Positions 10,704 through 19,304 of a DNA stretch of 64,000 nucleotides are shown one piece after another. The position numbers and the translations under genes were made by a program. The stretch comes from Paenibacillus sp. SYP-B3998 (GTDB lineage Bacteria > Bacillota > Bacilli > Paenibacillales > NBRC-103111): contig NZ_JAAIKC010000010.1 of NCBI RefSeq assembly GCF_010820665.1, forward strand, positions 62,001 through 126,000, read 5' to 3'. Within the stretch, counting starts at the first letter, position 1. Each line of letters starts with the position of its first letter. A model generated the notes under the pieces. It was not told the origin of the DNA. It saw nothing but the letters and a program-made list of their open reading frames with translations, and made no database searches.

Positions 10704-11135
10704 TTAGAATTTTTTCTTCGTTTCTTGGATCTTCATTTCAATAATTTGTAACAACTCTTCATTTTTGATGTCATTCTTTATTTCCTCAAGAATAGAGATG
10801 CGTCTATAGATATCCCAGGTTTTCCATTCAGATACCAAAAAGTCATCGATTGCTTCACCAGCAAAATTAAACATCATTCTGTAATAACCAATATATTGAT
10901 CCGAATAATTCATATCCAGAGTCATTTGAACGAACTCACCTCGATAGCTATGAACCATGAGGCTATATGAATCAAGTTTTATTTCTAATTTGCTCTTGTC
11001 AAAATCACCGAACATTTGCCTACATTCTTTGGGTTCCTCAATTAGGTAATGATTAAACGATTTCCAGAATCCCTCAATCGTTTTCTTATGTATTTGATTT
11101 GTTTCAATCCATTGCTTCAACTCTTCAGTTCTCAT
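10704..11135 (-). CDS. Hypothetical protein, 143 aa
   Basis: Soluble, charged protein beginning MRTEELKQWIETNQ. The start at 11135 is chosen because AGGGGACT lies about 6 bp upstream; a longer frame would run into the leucine-rich-repeat gene. It contains an alternating beta-strand region (residues ~50-90) and ends in helices rich in Glu and Lys. I do not recognise a family. It lies 19 bp after the leucine-rich-repeat gene on the same strand and is probably cotranscribed with it, which hints at a partner or immunity-like role, but nothing in the sequence proves this. Confidence 0.65.
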   Translation of the reverse strand: MRTEELKQWIETNQIHKKTIEGFWKSFNHYLIEEPKECRQMFGDFDKSKLEIKLDSYSLMVHSYRGEFVQMTLDMNYSDQYIGYYRMMFNFAGEAIDDFLVSEWKTWDIYRRISILEEIKNDIKNEELLQIIEMKIQETKKKF

Positions 11136-11154
11136 CTTTAGTCCCCTGATCAGA

Positions 11155-13041
11155 CTATTGTCTGATATCAACTGTTTTTGTATTTGAGTCCCACGTTACT
11201 TTCGCGCCAAATGTCTCACTTACCATTCTTACAGGTACAAAGGTATATCCGTTTAAGACTTGTATTGCTGAGTCTAGTTTTACTTCTTTACCGCTTACAA
11301 TGGCTTTGTTCGAGCCAATTTGTAATTTTAGAGAGACATCTAATTTTTGTGCAGTCACTGTCTCAGAATAACTATCCCAGGTTACATTGGCACCTAGTGC
11401 TTCAAAGATTTTTCTCATGGGAACATGCACAGAACCCGAAATATTTTGCGGAGATTCCTCTTCGGAATAGTCTTGAACTTCTTCATTTATTCTTACATAT
11501 ATTCGATCACCGTAAGATACTGCTGCTCCGTTTAATGCCCTATCTTTGAGTTTGCTAATTGAATCTTCATTTAACGGGTTATTGGCCAAATAAATCTCCC
11601 AAAGATTTGTTTGATTATCCAGAGAACTAATATCCTGGATTTCATTATTGACTAATGAGATCTTTCTTGGTGTTAATTGAGATAGTATTGATATATCGGA
11701 AAGACCATTACCATCTAGATACAAGACATCTAACTTATTTAGGGATTTAATTGGACTTAGATCGTTAATATGGTTATTGCTTAAATCAAGATGATAAATA
11801 CCACTCTGAGCTTCTATTCCACGTAAATCGTTAATAGAGTTTCTTTCTAGTGAAAGTAAGACAAGTGGAGGCAAGCTCTTCAGAAACTGAAGTGAAGCAA
11901 TACCGTTTGAGCCTAAATAAAGTGAACGCAATTTAGGTAAGCTTCCTAACAATTCTGGATCGGATATTGAGTTACCGTTAAGTGATAACAACCACAATTT
12001 TGGTAATTTACTGATTGGTTTTATGTCTGAAACCCGATTTTGATTGAATTTTAACGTCTCGAGTTCATTCGCATGAGCCAAGGCTGAAATGTCTGAAATC
12101 TGATTATTTGACAAATCTATATCCTTTAGTTTAACAAGCTTTTGAAGGCTGCTTATATCGGAAATTTGATTGTTTTCAAGCTGCAGCCACTTCATTTCTG
12201 GAAGACCTTCAAGAAAGCTTATATTTGTTATATGAAGAGAACCGATGCTTAAAGTATCAAGTTTAGGGAAATTCTTAATTACACTTAAATCTTGAATTGG
12301 ATTTCCAGATATCTCGAGACCCCTCAAGTCAGATAAGCTGTTTAGTGAGCTTATATCTTTAACCCAATTATATTTAAGACCAATGAAATCGAGATTTGAT
12401 AAATTGCTCAAAGGCGAAACATCTGAGATTTGATTTTCTTGTAAATTAGTAAAGGACAATTTATTAAAATTACGCATTGGAGAAATATCATGGACCTGAT
12501 TCTTGTAAGCGTTAAAAGTAGTTAAGTTGCCAAGGTTCTTTAAAGGTTCAATATCCTGTATCTGATTTTCAGACAAGTCCAGCTTCTTTAAATTGTTAAG
12601 GTTTCTAAGAGGGTCTACGTCAGCAATATGGTTTTGACTAATATTTAGACTTTCCAAAGAGCGGAGATTAGCTAACGCGTTAATGTCACTAATTTCATTT
12701 TGCCACAAGTTAATATTTTTCAATTTTTTTAATCCGCTTAGAGCGCTAATATCTTCGATTTTATTTTGTATTAATTTTATCTCCACCAAATTTTTGGCGT
12801 ACTCTAAGCCATTTAGCGTCTTAATGCCTTGCCAATCTGCTGGACCTATTTTTCTAAGACTCTCCATGTCTCCTACCGTTATAGGGCCATCATTTTTATT
12901 AAGTTCTTTTCTAATAACTTTTTCAAGTGCTGCATCCTCAATTTTTACTTCTGGGGAATCTGCTAATATTTTTAAAGGTAAAGATAAATTTAGTAAGAAT
13001 ACCATACTTAATGAGAAAGTAACAAACTTAACCTTTTTCAA
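11155..13041 (-). CDS. Secreted leucine-rich-repeat protein with copper-amine-oxidase N-terminal-like domain
   Basis: 628 residues. The TTG at 13041 is the likely start: TGGAGGTAA lies 5-6 bp upstream and the product then opens with LKKVKF and a signal peptide to about residue 28. Residues ~50-480 are roughly 20 internalin-type leucine-rich repeats of about 22 residues with the pattern L..L..N.I.DI..L..L. The C-terminal ~110 residues hold two halves of a copper-amine-oxidase N-terminal-like domain (VPMRKIFEALGANVTWD; FVPVRMVSETFGAKVTWD). The protein should be exported and bind ligands with its repeat face. The same C-terminal module occurs in the 9257-10645 protein, suggesting both attach to the same wall feature. 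Substrate unknown. Confidence 0.85.
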   Translation of the reverse strand: MKKVKFVTFSLSMVFLLNLSLPLKILADSPEVKIEDAALEKVIRKELNKNDGPITVGDMESLRKIGPADWQGIKTLNGLEYAKNLVEIKLIQNKIEDISALSGLKKLKNINLWQNEISDINALANLRSLESLNISQNHIADVDPLRNLNNLKKLDLSENQIQDIEPLKNLGNLTTFNAYKNQVHDISPMRNFNKLSFTNLQENQISDVSPLSNLSNLDFIGLKYNWVKDISSLNSLSDLRGLEISGNPIQDLSVIKNFPKLDTLSIGSLHITNISFLEGLPEMKWLQLENNQISDISSLQKLVKLKDIDLSNNQISDISALAHANELETLKFNQNRVSDIKPISKLPKLWLLSLNGNSISDPELLGSLPKLRSLYLGSNGIASLQFLKSLPPLVLLSLERNSINDLRGIEAQSGIYHLDLSNNHINDLSPIKSLNKLDVLYLDGNGLSDISILSQLTPRKISLVNNEIQDISSLDNQTNLWEIYLANNPLNEDSISKLKDRALNGAAVSYGDRIYVRINEEVQDYSEEESPQNISGSVHVPMRKIFEALGANVTWDSYSETVTAQKLDVSLKLQIGSNKAIVSGKEVKLDSAIQVLNGYTFVPVRMVSETFGAKVTWDSNTKTVDIRQ

Positions 13042-13066
13042 AAAATTACCTCCAGTATTTAATAGA

Positions 13067-13924
13067 CTAATTTCTTTTACCTGCTGCAAAATCTCCAGGA
13101 TGTATATCTAATACGACCCGGTTCGGATGGATCAACGAAACCTCATGCCTACAGCTCCATCTCTTTCCTTCAATCCCCTGTATAGTATTTCCGTCTTCAA
13201 TAACATCACCGTTTAGAAAGATATAGTCACCGTATGTATAAAGAAGATTTGCAACTTCATTTACATCAAGATCATTAAAGTGTACTTGCAGATCCGGTAA
13301 TCCCAAAGCAGAGAGTCCTAAAGTATCCATAACGGTTTCACTGAATGTGTTTTCTATATTAAAAAGTCTCACATTCATTAAACCGAGCATGATATCGTAG
13401 TTAGGCTGATTTGGTTGGTTGGATAGATAGTCATTTGGTTCAATAAATTGTTCACTCACTCTAAAATGAATCGCCTTACATGAACATGATTCCACAATTG
13501 CATAAAGGGCCTTTTGAAATAATTCCATTCTTTTCTGAGATTCTAAACCTGAGGCCATAAAATCAGTAATCAATACAGTATATCTACACTTTGTTACTGT
13601 GCTCCGCACATCTCTCCATCGCCAAGATTGAACAAAAGATGATTCTAACCTGCTCATATCTTTAAGCTGTTCACTCGATAACATAATTGCTATTTGTGCA
13701 GGCATATCTCCTTCTGCAAAAGAAATTAAATAATCTTTAAAGAAAAATAACAGCACATTTTCTTTATTAGTAGCTAATTCAACATTCCCGCAGTAAACTC
13801 TTAATGAATCGAGTATTCTATCCGCTGATAACAAAGGGTAATCTTCAAACAAAAGCTCTACACCATAGGTTCTTGCAAATACATTATCAAGATTGTCTTC
13901 AAAATTATCATTATTAATAACCAT
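13067..13924 (-). CDS. DUF4261-like domain protein
   Basis: About 285 residues starting MVINNDNFEDNLDNV; AAAGGAGAG lies 9 bp upstream of this ATG. It has the features I associate with DUF4261: an N-terminal part ending in FVQSWRW, then a core with RYTVLITDFMASGL and LGLMNVRLFNI, and a C-terminal region with YTYGDYIFLNGDVIEDG. No signal peptide or membrane segment is present. Function of this family is not established. It lies upstream of the leucine-rich-repeat gene on the same strand with a 25-bp gap. Confidence 0.7.
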   Translation of the reverse strand: MVINNDNFEDNLDNVFARTYGVELLFEDYPLLSADRILDSLRVYCGNVELATNKENVLLFFFKDYLISFAEGDMPAQIAIMLSSEQLKDMSRLESSFVQSWRWRDVRSTVTKCRYTVLITDFMASGLESQKRMELFQKALYAIVESCSCKAIHFRVSEQFIEPNDYLSNQPNQPNYDIMLGLMNVRLFNIENTFSETVMDTLGLSALGLPDLQVHFNDLDVNEVANLLYTYGDYIFLNGDVIEDGNTIQGIEGKRWSCRHEVSLIHPNRVVLDIHPGDFAAGKRN

Positions 13925-14110
13925 TTGTTTTCTCTCCTTTATTAGCTTCATTTATTTTCTCATATTCACACATAAATTCCTATAATTCCTTCAAAAACCA
14001 TTAGACATTTTTTCCATTATTACAGTACATTTATAATTAATTAGTTTCTCATATATCCCGTTAATGAAATCTATCATAGTAAAATACGCTTTTAAGAGAG
14101 AGGATAGCAT

Positions 14111-14941
14111 ATGATTAATTTTGATTTAATCTCCGATATCCATTTAGATTTCTGGATTAAATATTCAGGCAACTTTTCAAAAATGGAAGAACAAATGGAT
14201 GAATTTATTAAATCAATTCTACCCGATTCACCTTCAAACATTCTTGTAATTGCAGGTGATTTAGGCCATTTTAATCAGCAGAATTTCATCTTTATTAACA
14301 AGATGATGGAAATTTATAAAAACATTCTGATAGTGGCCGGGAACCATGATTATTATTTAGAATCAAAATCCATAAAAAATAAGTACAGGAAAAATTCATT
14401 AAATAGATGGAATGAAATGAGGCAATTTATTCAACGTTTTTCCAATGTAATGATTTTAGATGGAACATTGGTAGAAATCGATACAATAAACTTTGGCGGT
14501 TGTGGAATGTGGTATGATTTCCAATATGGCTATCAAGTCTTAAAGGCTAGTGAGTTAGAAGTTTTTAATCACTGGAAAAGTGTTTCTAATGATTCGGTTT
14601 TAATAGAAGGGAAACCAAGACTAGTAGAATTAATGTTTCAAGAGGAAAAGAAAAAACTTAATCAAGTACTAAATAAATCAAATGTTATAGTGACTCACTT
14701 CTCACCTGACTGGGCACATGTTCCAATTGATAGAGCTCACGATTTGGCCACAAGCTTTTATTATTTTGATGGTCAAGAATTCTTCAATGGTATCAAGAAT
14801 AAAATATGGTGTTTTGGACATGTTCATAAAAGAATGGATTATATGCACTATGATTGTAGATTTATTAATGCTTCATTAGGTTATCCAGGTGAAAATAATG
14901 GTCTGCCAAGCAAGATAATTAATGTGAATCATTACGCCTAA
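14111..14941 (+). CDS. Calcineurin-like metallophosphoesterase
   Basis: 276 residues with the full set of metallophosphoesterase motifs in order: DIH near residue 9 (LISDIHLDF), GD (VIAGDLGHF), GNHD (VAGNHDYYL), H (IVTHFSPDW) and GHVH (FGHVHKRMD). These bind two metal ions and hydrolyse phosphoester bonds. The substrate could be a nucleotide, phosphoprotein or nucleic acid; nothing decides it. GAGAGAGGAT supplies the ribosome site. No signal peptide, so cytoplasmic. It is transposon cargo, divergent from the DUF4261 gene. Confidence 0.85.
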   Translation: MINFDLISDIHLDFWIKYSGNFSKMEEQMDEFIKSILPDSPSNILVIAGDLGHFNQQNFIFINKMMEIYKNILIVAGNHDYYLESKSIKNKYRKNSLNRWNEMRQFIQRFSNVMILDGTLVEIDTINFGGCGMWYDFQYGYQVLKASELEVFNHWKSVSNDSVLIEGKPRLVELMFQEEKKKLNQVLNKSNVIVTHFSPDWAHVPIDRAHDLATSFYYFDGQEFFNGIKNKIWCFGHVHKRMDYMHYDCRFINASLGYPGENNGLPSKIINVNHYA

Positions 14942-15035
14942 AAGGATGATTAAGTAAACCATTTATTTTCGAATTAGTGGAAAAATCACTTAAAAATAAT
15001 TGATGGTCTTATTCAAATATGAAAGGGAATATTAA

Positions 15036-15659
15036 ATGCTTAAAGAAGTTATTAGATGGATTCATCATAGATGTAATAATAATCAAGGGAGATTGTTTAC
15101 TTTTTTTATTATATGGCTCTCAGGTGTATCACTTAGCATTAGTATTGTTGAGTCTACATATTTCAATATTAACGGATATTCTGAAAGTTTTAGAAATTGG
15201 ACGTATCTCTGGATACTATTAGCAGTTGCTGGATTCTTCGTTGGGGTATTAACTTACTACATAAAAGGGGGCATATTCTATTTAGGGATAAAACTATCGT
15301 AGGGAATAATTACTTATAGTGTAGCAAGGAGATTTTTACTTTTTTCTGCTCTCCCACTTTATGCAACGTCTATAATTATTGAATTGACTAACATGGTAAT
15401 ATACAAAAAATCATATTTCATTTCAAACACTTCAGTAAGTCTTGATATACTTTGGATCATAATAAAATCAATTTCGATTATAGTTTTCTTCAGTATCATA
15501 TTGAAAGGTGTAATGCAGGTATTCCATACAAGACTTTTAAGAAGTGCTTTTTTTCTTATACTCTTACCCATCATTTTTAATATTTACTCTCTAGCATTTG
15601 ATAGCAAATACACTGTGGAGTTGGTAAAACTTTATAAGATAATACCATTAAATTTTTAA
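15036..15659 (+). pseudogene. Small membrane protein (Yip1-like) interrupted by an in-frame amber codon
   Basis: Two open stretches, 15036-15302 and 15303-15659, are in the same frame and separated only by TAG at 15300-15302. Read through, they make one protein of about 207 residues with five or so membrane segments, including IIWLSGVSLSISIVEST and ILLAVAGFFVGVLTYY before the stop and LLFSALPLYATSIIIEL, IIKSISIIVFFSIILKG and FFLILLPIIFNIYSL after it. The spacing of segments and GGIFYLGIKLS just before the break recall Yip1-family proteins. The break is probably a simple nonsense mutation; readthrough or recoding is possible but no element is seen. Confidence 0.65.
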
Positions 15660-15829
15660 GGGTATTTGTTACTTATTGGAAACGATATATACCGAGTTAG
15701 GTTCCTTTGCTCGGCCTTACATTCTCCTATTAATGCGAAACATACGTTCAATTCCTAATAGAACATATCAGAATTACTCACTCATACGCTTGTGGTGCTA
15801 CAAGATGTCAAGACAGCTTTTTTAGAATT

Positions 15830-16075
15830 TTAAGGTGTGAAAAATTGCACAAGGTGCATTTGATCAATTCCAGTGATGCCAGCTAGTTTTGAGGTCTCAA
15901 TTTTTTCCTTTCCCAGCAGAAATCCCCGAGTTCTTATTTTATTCACATTTATTCCTAGCAACTCATATGTCCAAGCAATATCATGATTATTAGCATGAGA
16001 TAGTCTATAAATATAACTGATCAGGCTTTCATCATCATAAACTTTAGGTACAAAAGGCAGAATTTTTCTATCCAC
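15830..16075 (-). pseudogene. Second TniQ-family gene, N-terminal remnant
   Basis: 81 residues beginning MDRKILPFVPKVYDDESLIS, the standard TniQ opening (PxxxxDESLxSYxxRLxxxN). A stop follows at residue 82, before the zinc-binding part, and no other frame downstream continues the family. It starts about 125 bp inside the right inverted repeat, a usual place for a target-selection gene. It differs in sequence from the TniQ at 6574-8278, so it is a second family member, not a duplicate. Confidence 0.75.
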
Positions 16076-16108
16076 AATTCCATCTCCATTTATTCTGCGA
16101 TTATCAAA

Positions 16109-16140
16109 AAATAGGCAGACGATAAAACATTATCGCCTGC
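16109..16140 (-). terminator. Hairpin with U-tract inside the right end
   Basis: GGCAGGCGATA pairs with TATCGTCTGCC and on the minus strand is followed by TATTTTTTG. It would stop transcription coming from nrdJ before it enters the transposon remnant. Confidence 0.7.
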
Positions 16141-16180
16141 CTTGTTGTATTATTATTCAAATTCATGCATAAACACTAAA

Positions 16181-16204
16181 ATCTAAGGAATTCTGCAACA
16201 AACC
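16181..16204. repeat. Right inverted repeat of the Tn7-like element
   Basis: Partner of 144-170. Two copies of the decamer TCTAA(G/C)GAAT occur here, at 16182-16191 and 16206-16215, 24 bp apart, as expected for an array of TnsB-binding sites. The element may therefore extend to TCACA at 16225-16229. Confidence 0.65.
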
Positions 16205-16235
16205 GTCTAACGAATTATGGAATTTCACACCAGCC

Positions 16236-16258
16236 AGCCTGGGGCAAAGCCCCCGGCT
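16236..16258 (-). terminator. nrdJ 3' hairpin, apparently separated from its U-tract
   Basis: AGCC.GGGGC AAA GCCCC.GGCT forms a GC-rich stem 5 bp after the nrdJ stop. On the minus strand no run of T follows; instead the transposon end begins. This fits insertion into the nrdJ terminator, as Tn7 does beside glmS. Confidence 0.6.
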
Positions 16259-16263
16259 CCTTC

Positions 16264-18966
16264 TCACGAACACCTACTGTACCCACAGTTAGCACAATTC
16301 TTACACCCCTCGCTGTTAATCAGCGAGGCGGAGCCGCATGACGGACACAGGTCCTTCGACGCGATGCTAATCGCGCTCGCACTTTGACCGTGGCCGTGAT
16401 CATTACCCGCACCGTCCCCGGCTTGACTGCTTAGTGCAGACGCTGGTGCTGTCGCGTCCAGCACTTCGCTAGTCGCGGTCACGTAGTTCCGCGCGTCGTC
16501 TTGCTCGTTCATCACTTCGTCATGCTGTTCGAGTGCCTTGGCAACCGCGTCCGCAATAGACTCGACACGATTGTTGCCGAACCCAATGGCACCAGAACCG
16601 CCAATGCCCTTCAGATGCTTCACGAGCAGTTTCACTTTCTCGCCGTGCTCACCGTAGCGCAGGAATAAGGAGCAAACGCGGCCGAGCGCTTCGGACATCG
16701 CGAACACGTCAGAACCGGCTTTACCTACGTTGAGAAAGATCTCGCTCGGCGTTCCGTTCATATCGTTAATCGTAATGTATGCCATACCGAATGGCGTATT
16801 CACTTTATACGTCGCGCCGCGTAAAATCTGTGGACGGCGCTTGTACTGCTTGTCAAAAACCTGCTCCGTCTTGGCATCCACAGCTACAGAAAGCTTCCCA
16901 GAGAGATTGGCGAAGCTATCTCCTTCATTTGAAGCAACTGCGGCAGCATTTGCTAAAGCTGCTATCTTTTCTTTCTCAGCATTCTCCCCACTCACAGCTT
17001 TACTCTCGTTCTCATCCTTCTTATCTGAACTCGTGCTCAACACCTGCACATCGCGGCTGCCATCCCGATAAATCGTAACTCCCTTACAGCCAAGATCAAA
17101 CGCTAGCTCGTACAACCTCTTTGTCTCTTCTACCGTGAAATCAGCAGGACAGTTCGCTGTTTTGGAAATAGAGCTGTCCACCCAGGTTTGAATTGCCGCC
17201 TGCGCTCGGATGTGATCCTCCGCCGTTAGTGTCATTGCCGTTACGAAGTAGTCTGGCAGCTCTTGGCCCGGATGCTGGTCTTTCCATTCCTGCGCGATCG
17301 GTACATATTGTTTATCGAAGCCGAGCCGGCTTTGGCGGTAATATTCAAAGGCAAAGTAGGGCTCAATCCCCGTTGATGTACCTACCATCGTGCCTGTGCT
17401 TCCCGTTGGCGCTTGGGTAATCACAGTCACATTGCGCATGCCTTTTTGCTGAATCGCGGCGCCAACCTCCGGGTATACCTTCGTCATATTTTTCATAAAG
17501 CCGCTCTCTAGAAAGCGGTCAGCAATAAAATGTTGAAATGAGCCTTTCTCTTCGGCAATGCTCGCAGATGCGAGATAAGCTTCTTTGGCCATAAAACCAT
17601 AGATTTTATCCAAGAACTGCAAAGATTCAGGGCTCCCATAGCGAATTTCAAGCTTAATCATTAGCTCCGCTAGTCCCATTGAGCCTAATCCTACCCGGCG
17701 TTCGCCTTGTTGATTGATGCGATTTTCTTCAAAATGATAAGGCGTCTTATCGATCACGTTATCGAGAAAACGAGAAGAATAACGAACAACCTTAGCTAAG
17801 TCTTCCCAGTCTACATCATGTTTCTCAGCATCATAAAATTTGGAAAGATTAATCGCGGATAAATTGCATACTCCCCATGCCGGAAGTCCTTGCTCACCGC
17901 AAGGATTCGTACAAATAATTGGATTGAAATACCAGCTGTTGGACATTTGATTATAGTATTCCATGAATACGATGCCAGGCTCCGCAGATTTCCAAGCTGA
18001 TTCAATAATCGTATGCCACACGTCGCGAGCGCGCACGGTGCGGTAAGGTTTGACGGTTTTACCAAGCTTTTTCCACGCGTCTAAATTGCCATCCCATTTG
18101 TCGTTATAATCGGGATCTGTCGTATCAGGAAACACAAGCTCCCAGTCGAGATCATCCTTCACAGCCTTCATAAATCCGTTACTCACACAGACAGACAAAT
18201 TTGCATTGGTGATTTGCCCCATCGTCGATTTCACCGTGATAAAATCAACAAGGTCTGGATGCCAGTCATTAATCATCAGCATCAGTGCGCCGCGACGACT
18301 CCCGCCTTGCTCAATCAATCCAGTCGTATAGCTAAACAAGCCGCCCCAAGATACCGCGCCACTCGAAGAGCCGTTTACCCCTTTCACGACGGAACGACGA
18401 GGACGAAGCGAAGATAGGTTGATACCGACGCCTCCTCCTCGAGACATAATTTCCGTCATTTCACTAAGCGTATTCATAATCCCGCCACGACTATCATGCG
18501 GAGATGGAATGACATAGCAGTTAAATAACGTTAGCTCATCACTAGCATCGGCCCCGGCAGCGATTCGTCCGCCTGGGACAAGCTTCCAATCATCAAGAAT
18601 ATATCTGAATCTATCTGTCCATTCTTTTCTTTTTTCGGGCGTCGCTTCGACGGATGCCATCGCGCTTGCCAAACGGTCCCACATTTCTTCTGGTGTTTTT
18701 TCTATATTCAACGTAAGCTTCTCAACCGAGGATTCCACGGTTTCTCCACTGCGTGTGATAACTTTGACCCTATCGCCTTCACGACTAACAATTTCGCCTA
18801 CTTCTTTCGCTGGAAACTTGGGATCATCTTTCGTTAAAACAAGAACGGTATCGCCAACCTTCGCGAGGCTTGTATCCGCGTTTTTAAGTGCATAACGATC
18901 CAAAAAAATCTTCTCGCTCAATCCATCTAATCGCTTCTTATCCTTCATCATTTCCAACAACAACAC
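16264..18966 (-). CDS. nrdJ: Vitamin B12-dependent class II ribonucleoside-diphosphate reductase
   Basis: About 900 residues. It reduces ribonucleotides to deoxyribonucleotides using adenosylcobalamin to make the thiyl radical. Visible marks are an N-terminal extension with a KOW-like stretch (residues ~35-85), the first redox Cys in LTLFNCYVIPSP, the active-site block NPCGEQGLPAWGVCNLSAIN, the phosphate-binding stretch APTGSTGTM, a TSCPD-type domain (NVGKAGSDVFAMSEALGRVCSL) and a C-terminal zinc ribbon (CPSCGS...CKNCANCGYSRC). GGGAGGG precedes a GTG/TTG run; start codons at 18966 to 18951 cannot be separated. Paired NrdR boxes lie upstream. High GC relative to the transposon on its 3' side. 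Confidence 0.95.
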   Translation of the reverse strand: MLLLEMMKDKKRLDGLSEKIFLDRYALKNADTSLAKVGDTVLVLTKDDPKFPAKEVGEIVSREGDRVKVITRSGETVESSVEKLTLNIEKTPEEMWDRLASAMASVEATPEKRKEWTDRFRYILDDWKLVPGGRIAAGADASDELTLFNCYVIPSPHDSRGGIMNTLSEMTEIMSRGGGVGINLSSLRPRRSVVKGVNGSSSGAVSWGGLFSYTTGLIEQGGSRRGALMLMINDWHPDLVDFITVKSTMGQITNANLSVCVSNGFMKAVKDDLDWELVFPDTTDPDYNDKWDGNLDAWKKLGKTVKPYRTVRARDVWHTIIESAWKSAEPGIVFMEYYNQMSNSWYFNPIICTNPCGEQGLPAWGVCNLSAINLSKFYDAEKHDVDWEDLAKVVRYSSRFLDNVIDKTPYHFEENRINQQGERRVGLGSMGLAELMIKLEIRYGSPESLQFLDKIYGFMAKEAYLASASIAEEKGSFQHFIADRFLESGFMKNMTKVYPEVGAAIQQKGMRNVTVITQAPTGSTGTMVGTSTGIEPYFAFEYYRQSRLGFDKQYVPIAQEWKDQHPGQELPDYFVTAMTLTAEDHIRAQAAIQTWVDSSISKTANCPADFTVEETKRLYELAFDLGCKGVTIYRDGSRDVQVLSTSSDKKDENESKAVSGENAEKEKIAALANAAAVASNEGDSFANLSGKLSVAVDAKTEQVFDKQYKRRPQILRGATYKVNTPFGMAYITINDMNGTPSEIFLNVGKAGSDVFAMSEALGRVCSLFLRYGEHGEKVKLLVKHLKGIGGSGAIGFGNNRVESIADAVAKALEQHDEVMNEQDDARNYVTATSEVLDATAPASALSSQAGDGAGNDHGHGQSASAISIASKDLCPSCGSASLINSEGCKNCANCGYSRCS

Positions 18967-19030
18967 CCTCCCAGATGGCCTTAGATTCAGCAGCAGCTCT
19001 ATGAATGTCTGTACATGAAGTTTATGTAAA

Positions 19031-19079
19031 TCACAATATATGGTGTGCGTTTATCATTATACATCACTATATGTTGTGC
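19031..19079. promoter_or_regulatory. Pair of NrdR boxes upstream of nrdJ
   Basis: TCACAATATATGGTGT (19031-19046) matches the NrdR consensus ACACTATATATTGTGT at about 14 of 16 positions, and TCACTATATGTTGTGC (19064-19079) at about 13. Their starts are 33 bp apart, close to the three-helical-turn spacing known for NrdR tandem boxes. They should bring nrdJ under NrdR control. The surrounding 18967-19304 has no gene and no cobalamin-riboswitch features. Confidence 0.85.
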
Positions 19080-19304
19080 ATCGAATAGATAAGAAACCAA
19101 ATTGGCCGATTAAGACAAGCTTACTTCTCTCTATCTATGATTTTCTTGTAAATACTCTCTTTCTCAAGCGAATTTCTGTTATGGATTGTTACGATTTTCG
19201 ACACAACCAATTTCGAACTCCGAAGCATGTTTCGCAGTCATTTGGCTTATTTTGACGATCTACAAATCCTCTGCTACCCTATAGTTAGGATACTGGAGGT
19301 GTAC

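Larger units (their letters stand above)
124..16229. mobile_element. Decayed Tn7-like transposon inserted beside nrdJ
   Basis: The interval contains a TnsB C-terminal fragment, a frameshifted TniQ and a second truncated TniQ, so it is a Tn7-like element by gene content. An imperfect inverted repeat of about 24-27 bp (144-170 and 16181-16204) flanks it, with additional ATTCGTTAGA-like copies at 158-167, 202-211, 16182-16191 and 16206-16215 that resemble a TnsB-site array. Possible TGTGA/TCACA termini are at 124 and 16229, but no 5-bp target duplication is visible there. No TnsA or TnsC is seen. The interior is clearly more AT-rich than the chromosome to the right. Exact ends are uncertain; the element can no longer move on its own products. 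Confidence 0.7.

Noticed and set aside
11800-12800. Periodic DNA repeats
   Set aside because: They are the codons of leucine-rich repeats, not a separate repeat element.
119-16234. 5-bp target-site duplication at the Tn7-like ends
   Set aside because: The bases flanking both candidate termini (TGCGG and CCAGC) do not match.
18967-19304. Cobalamin riboswitch upstream of nrdJ
   Set aside because: No B12-box (GCCACTG-like) sequence; the NrdR boxes explain the region.
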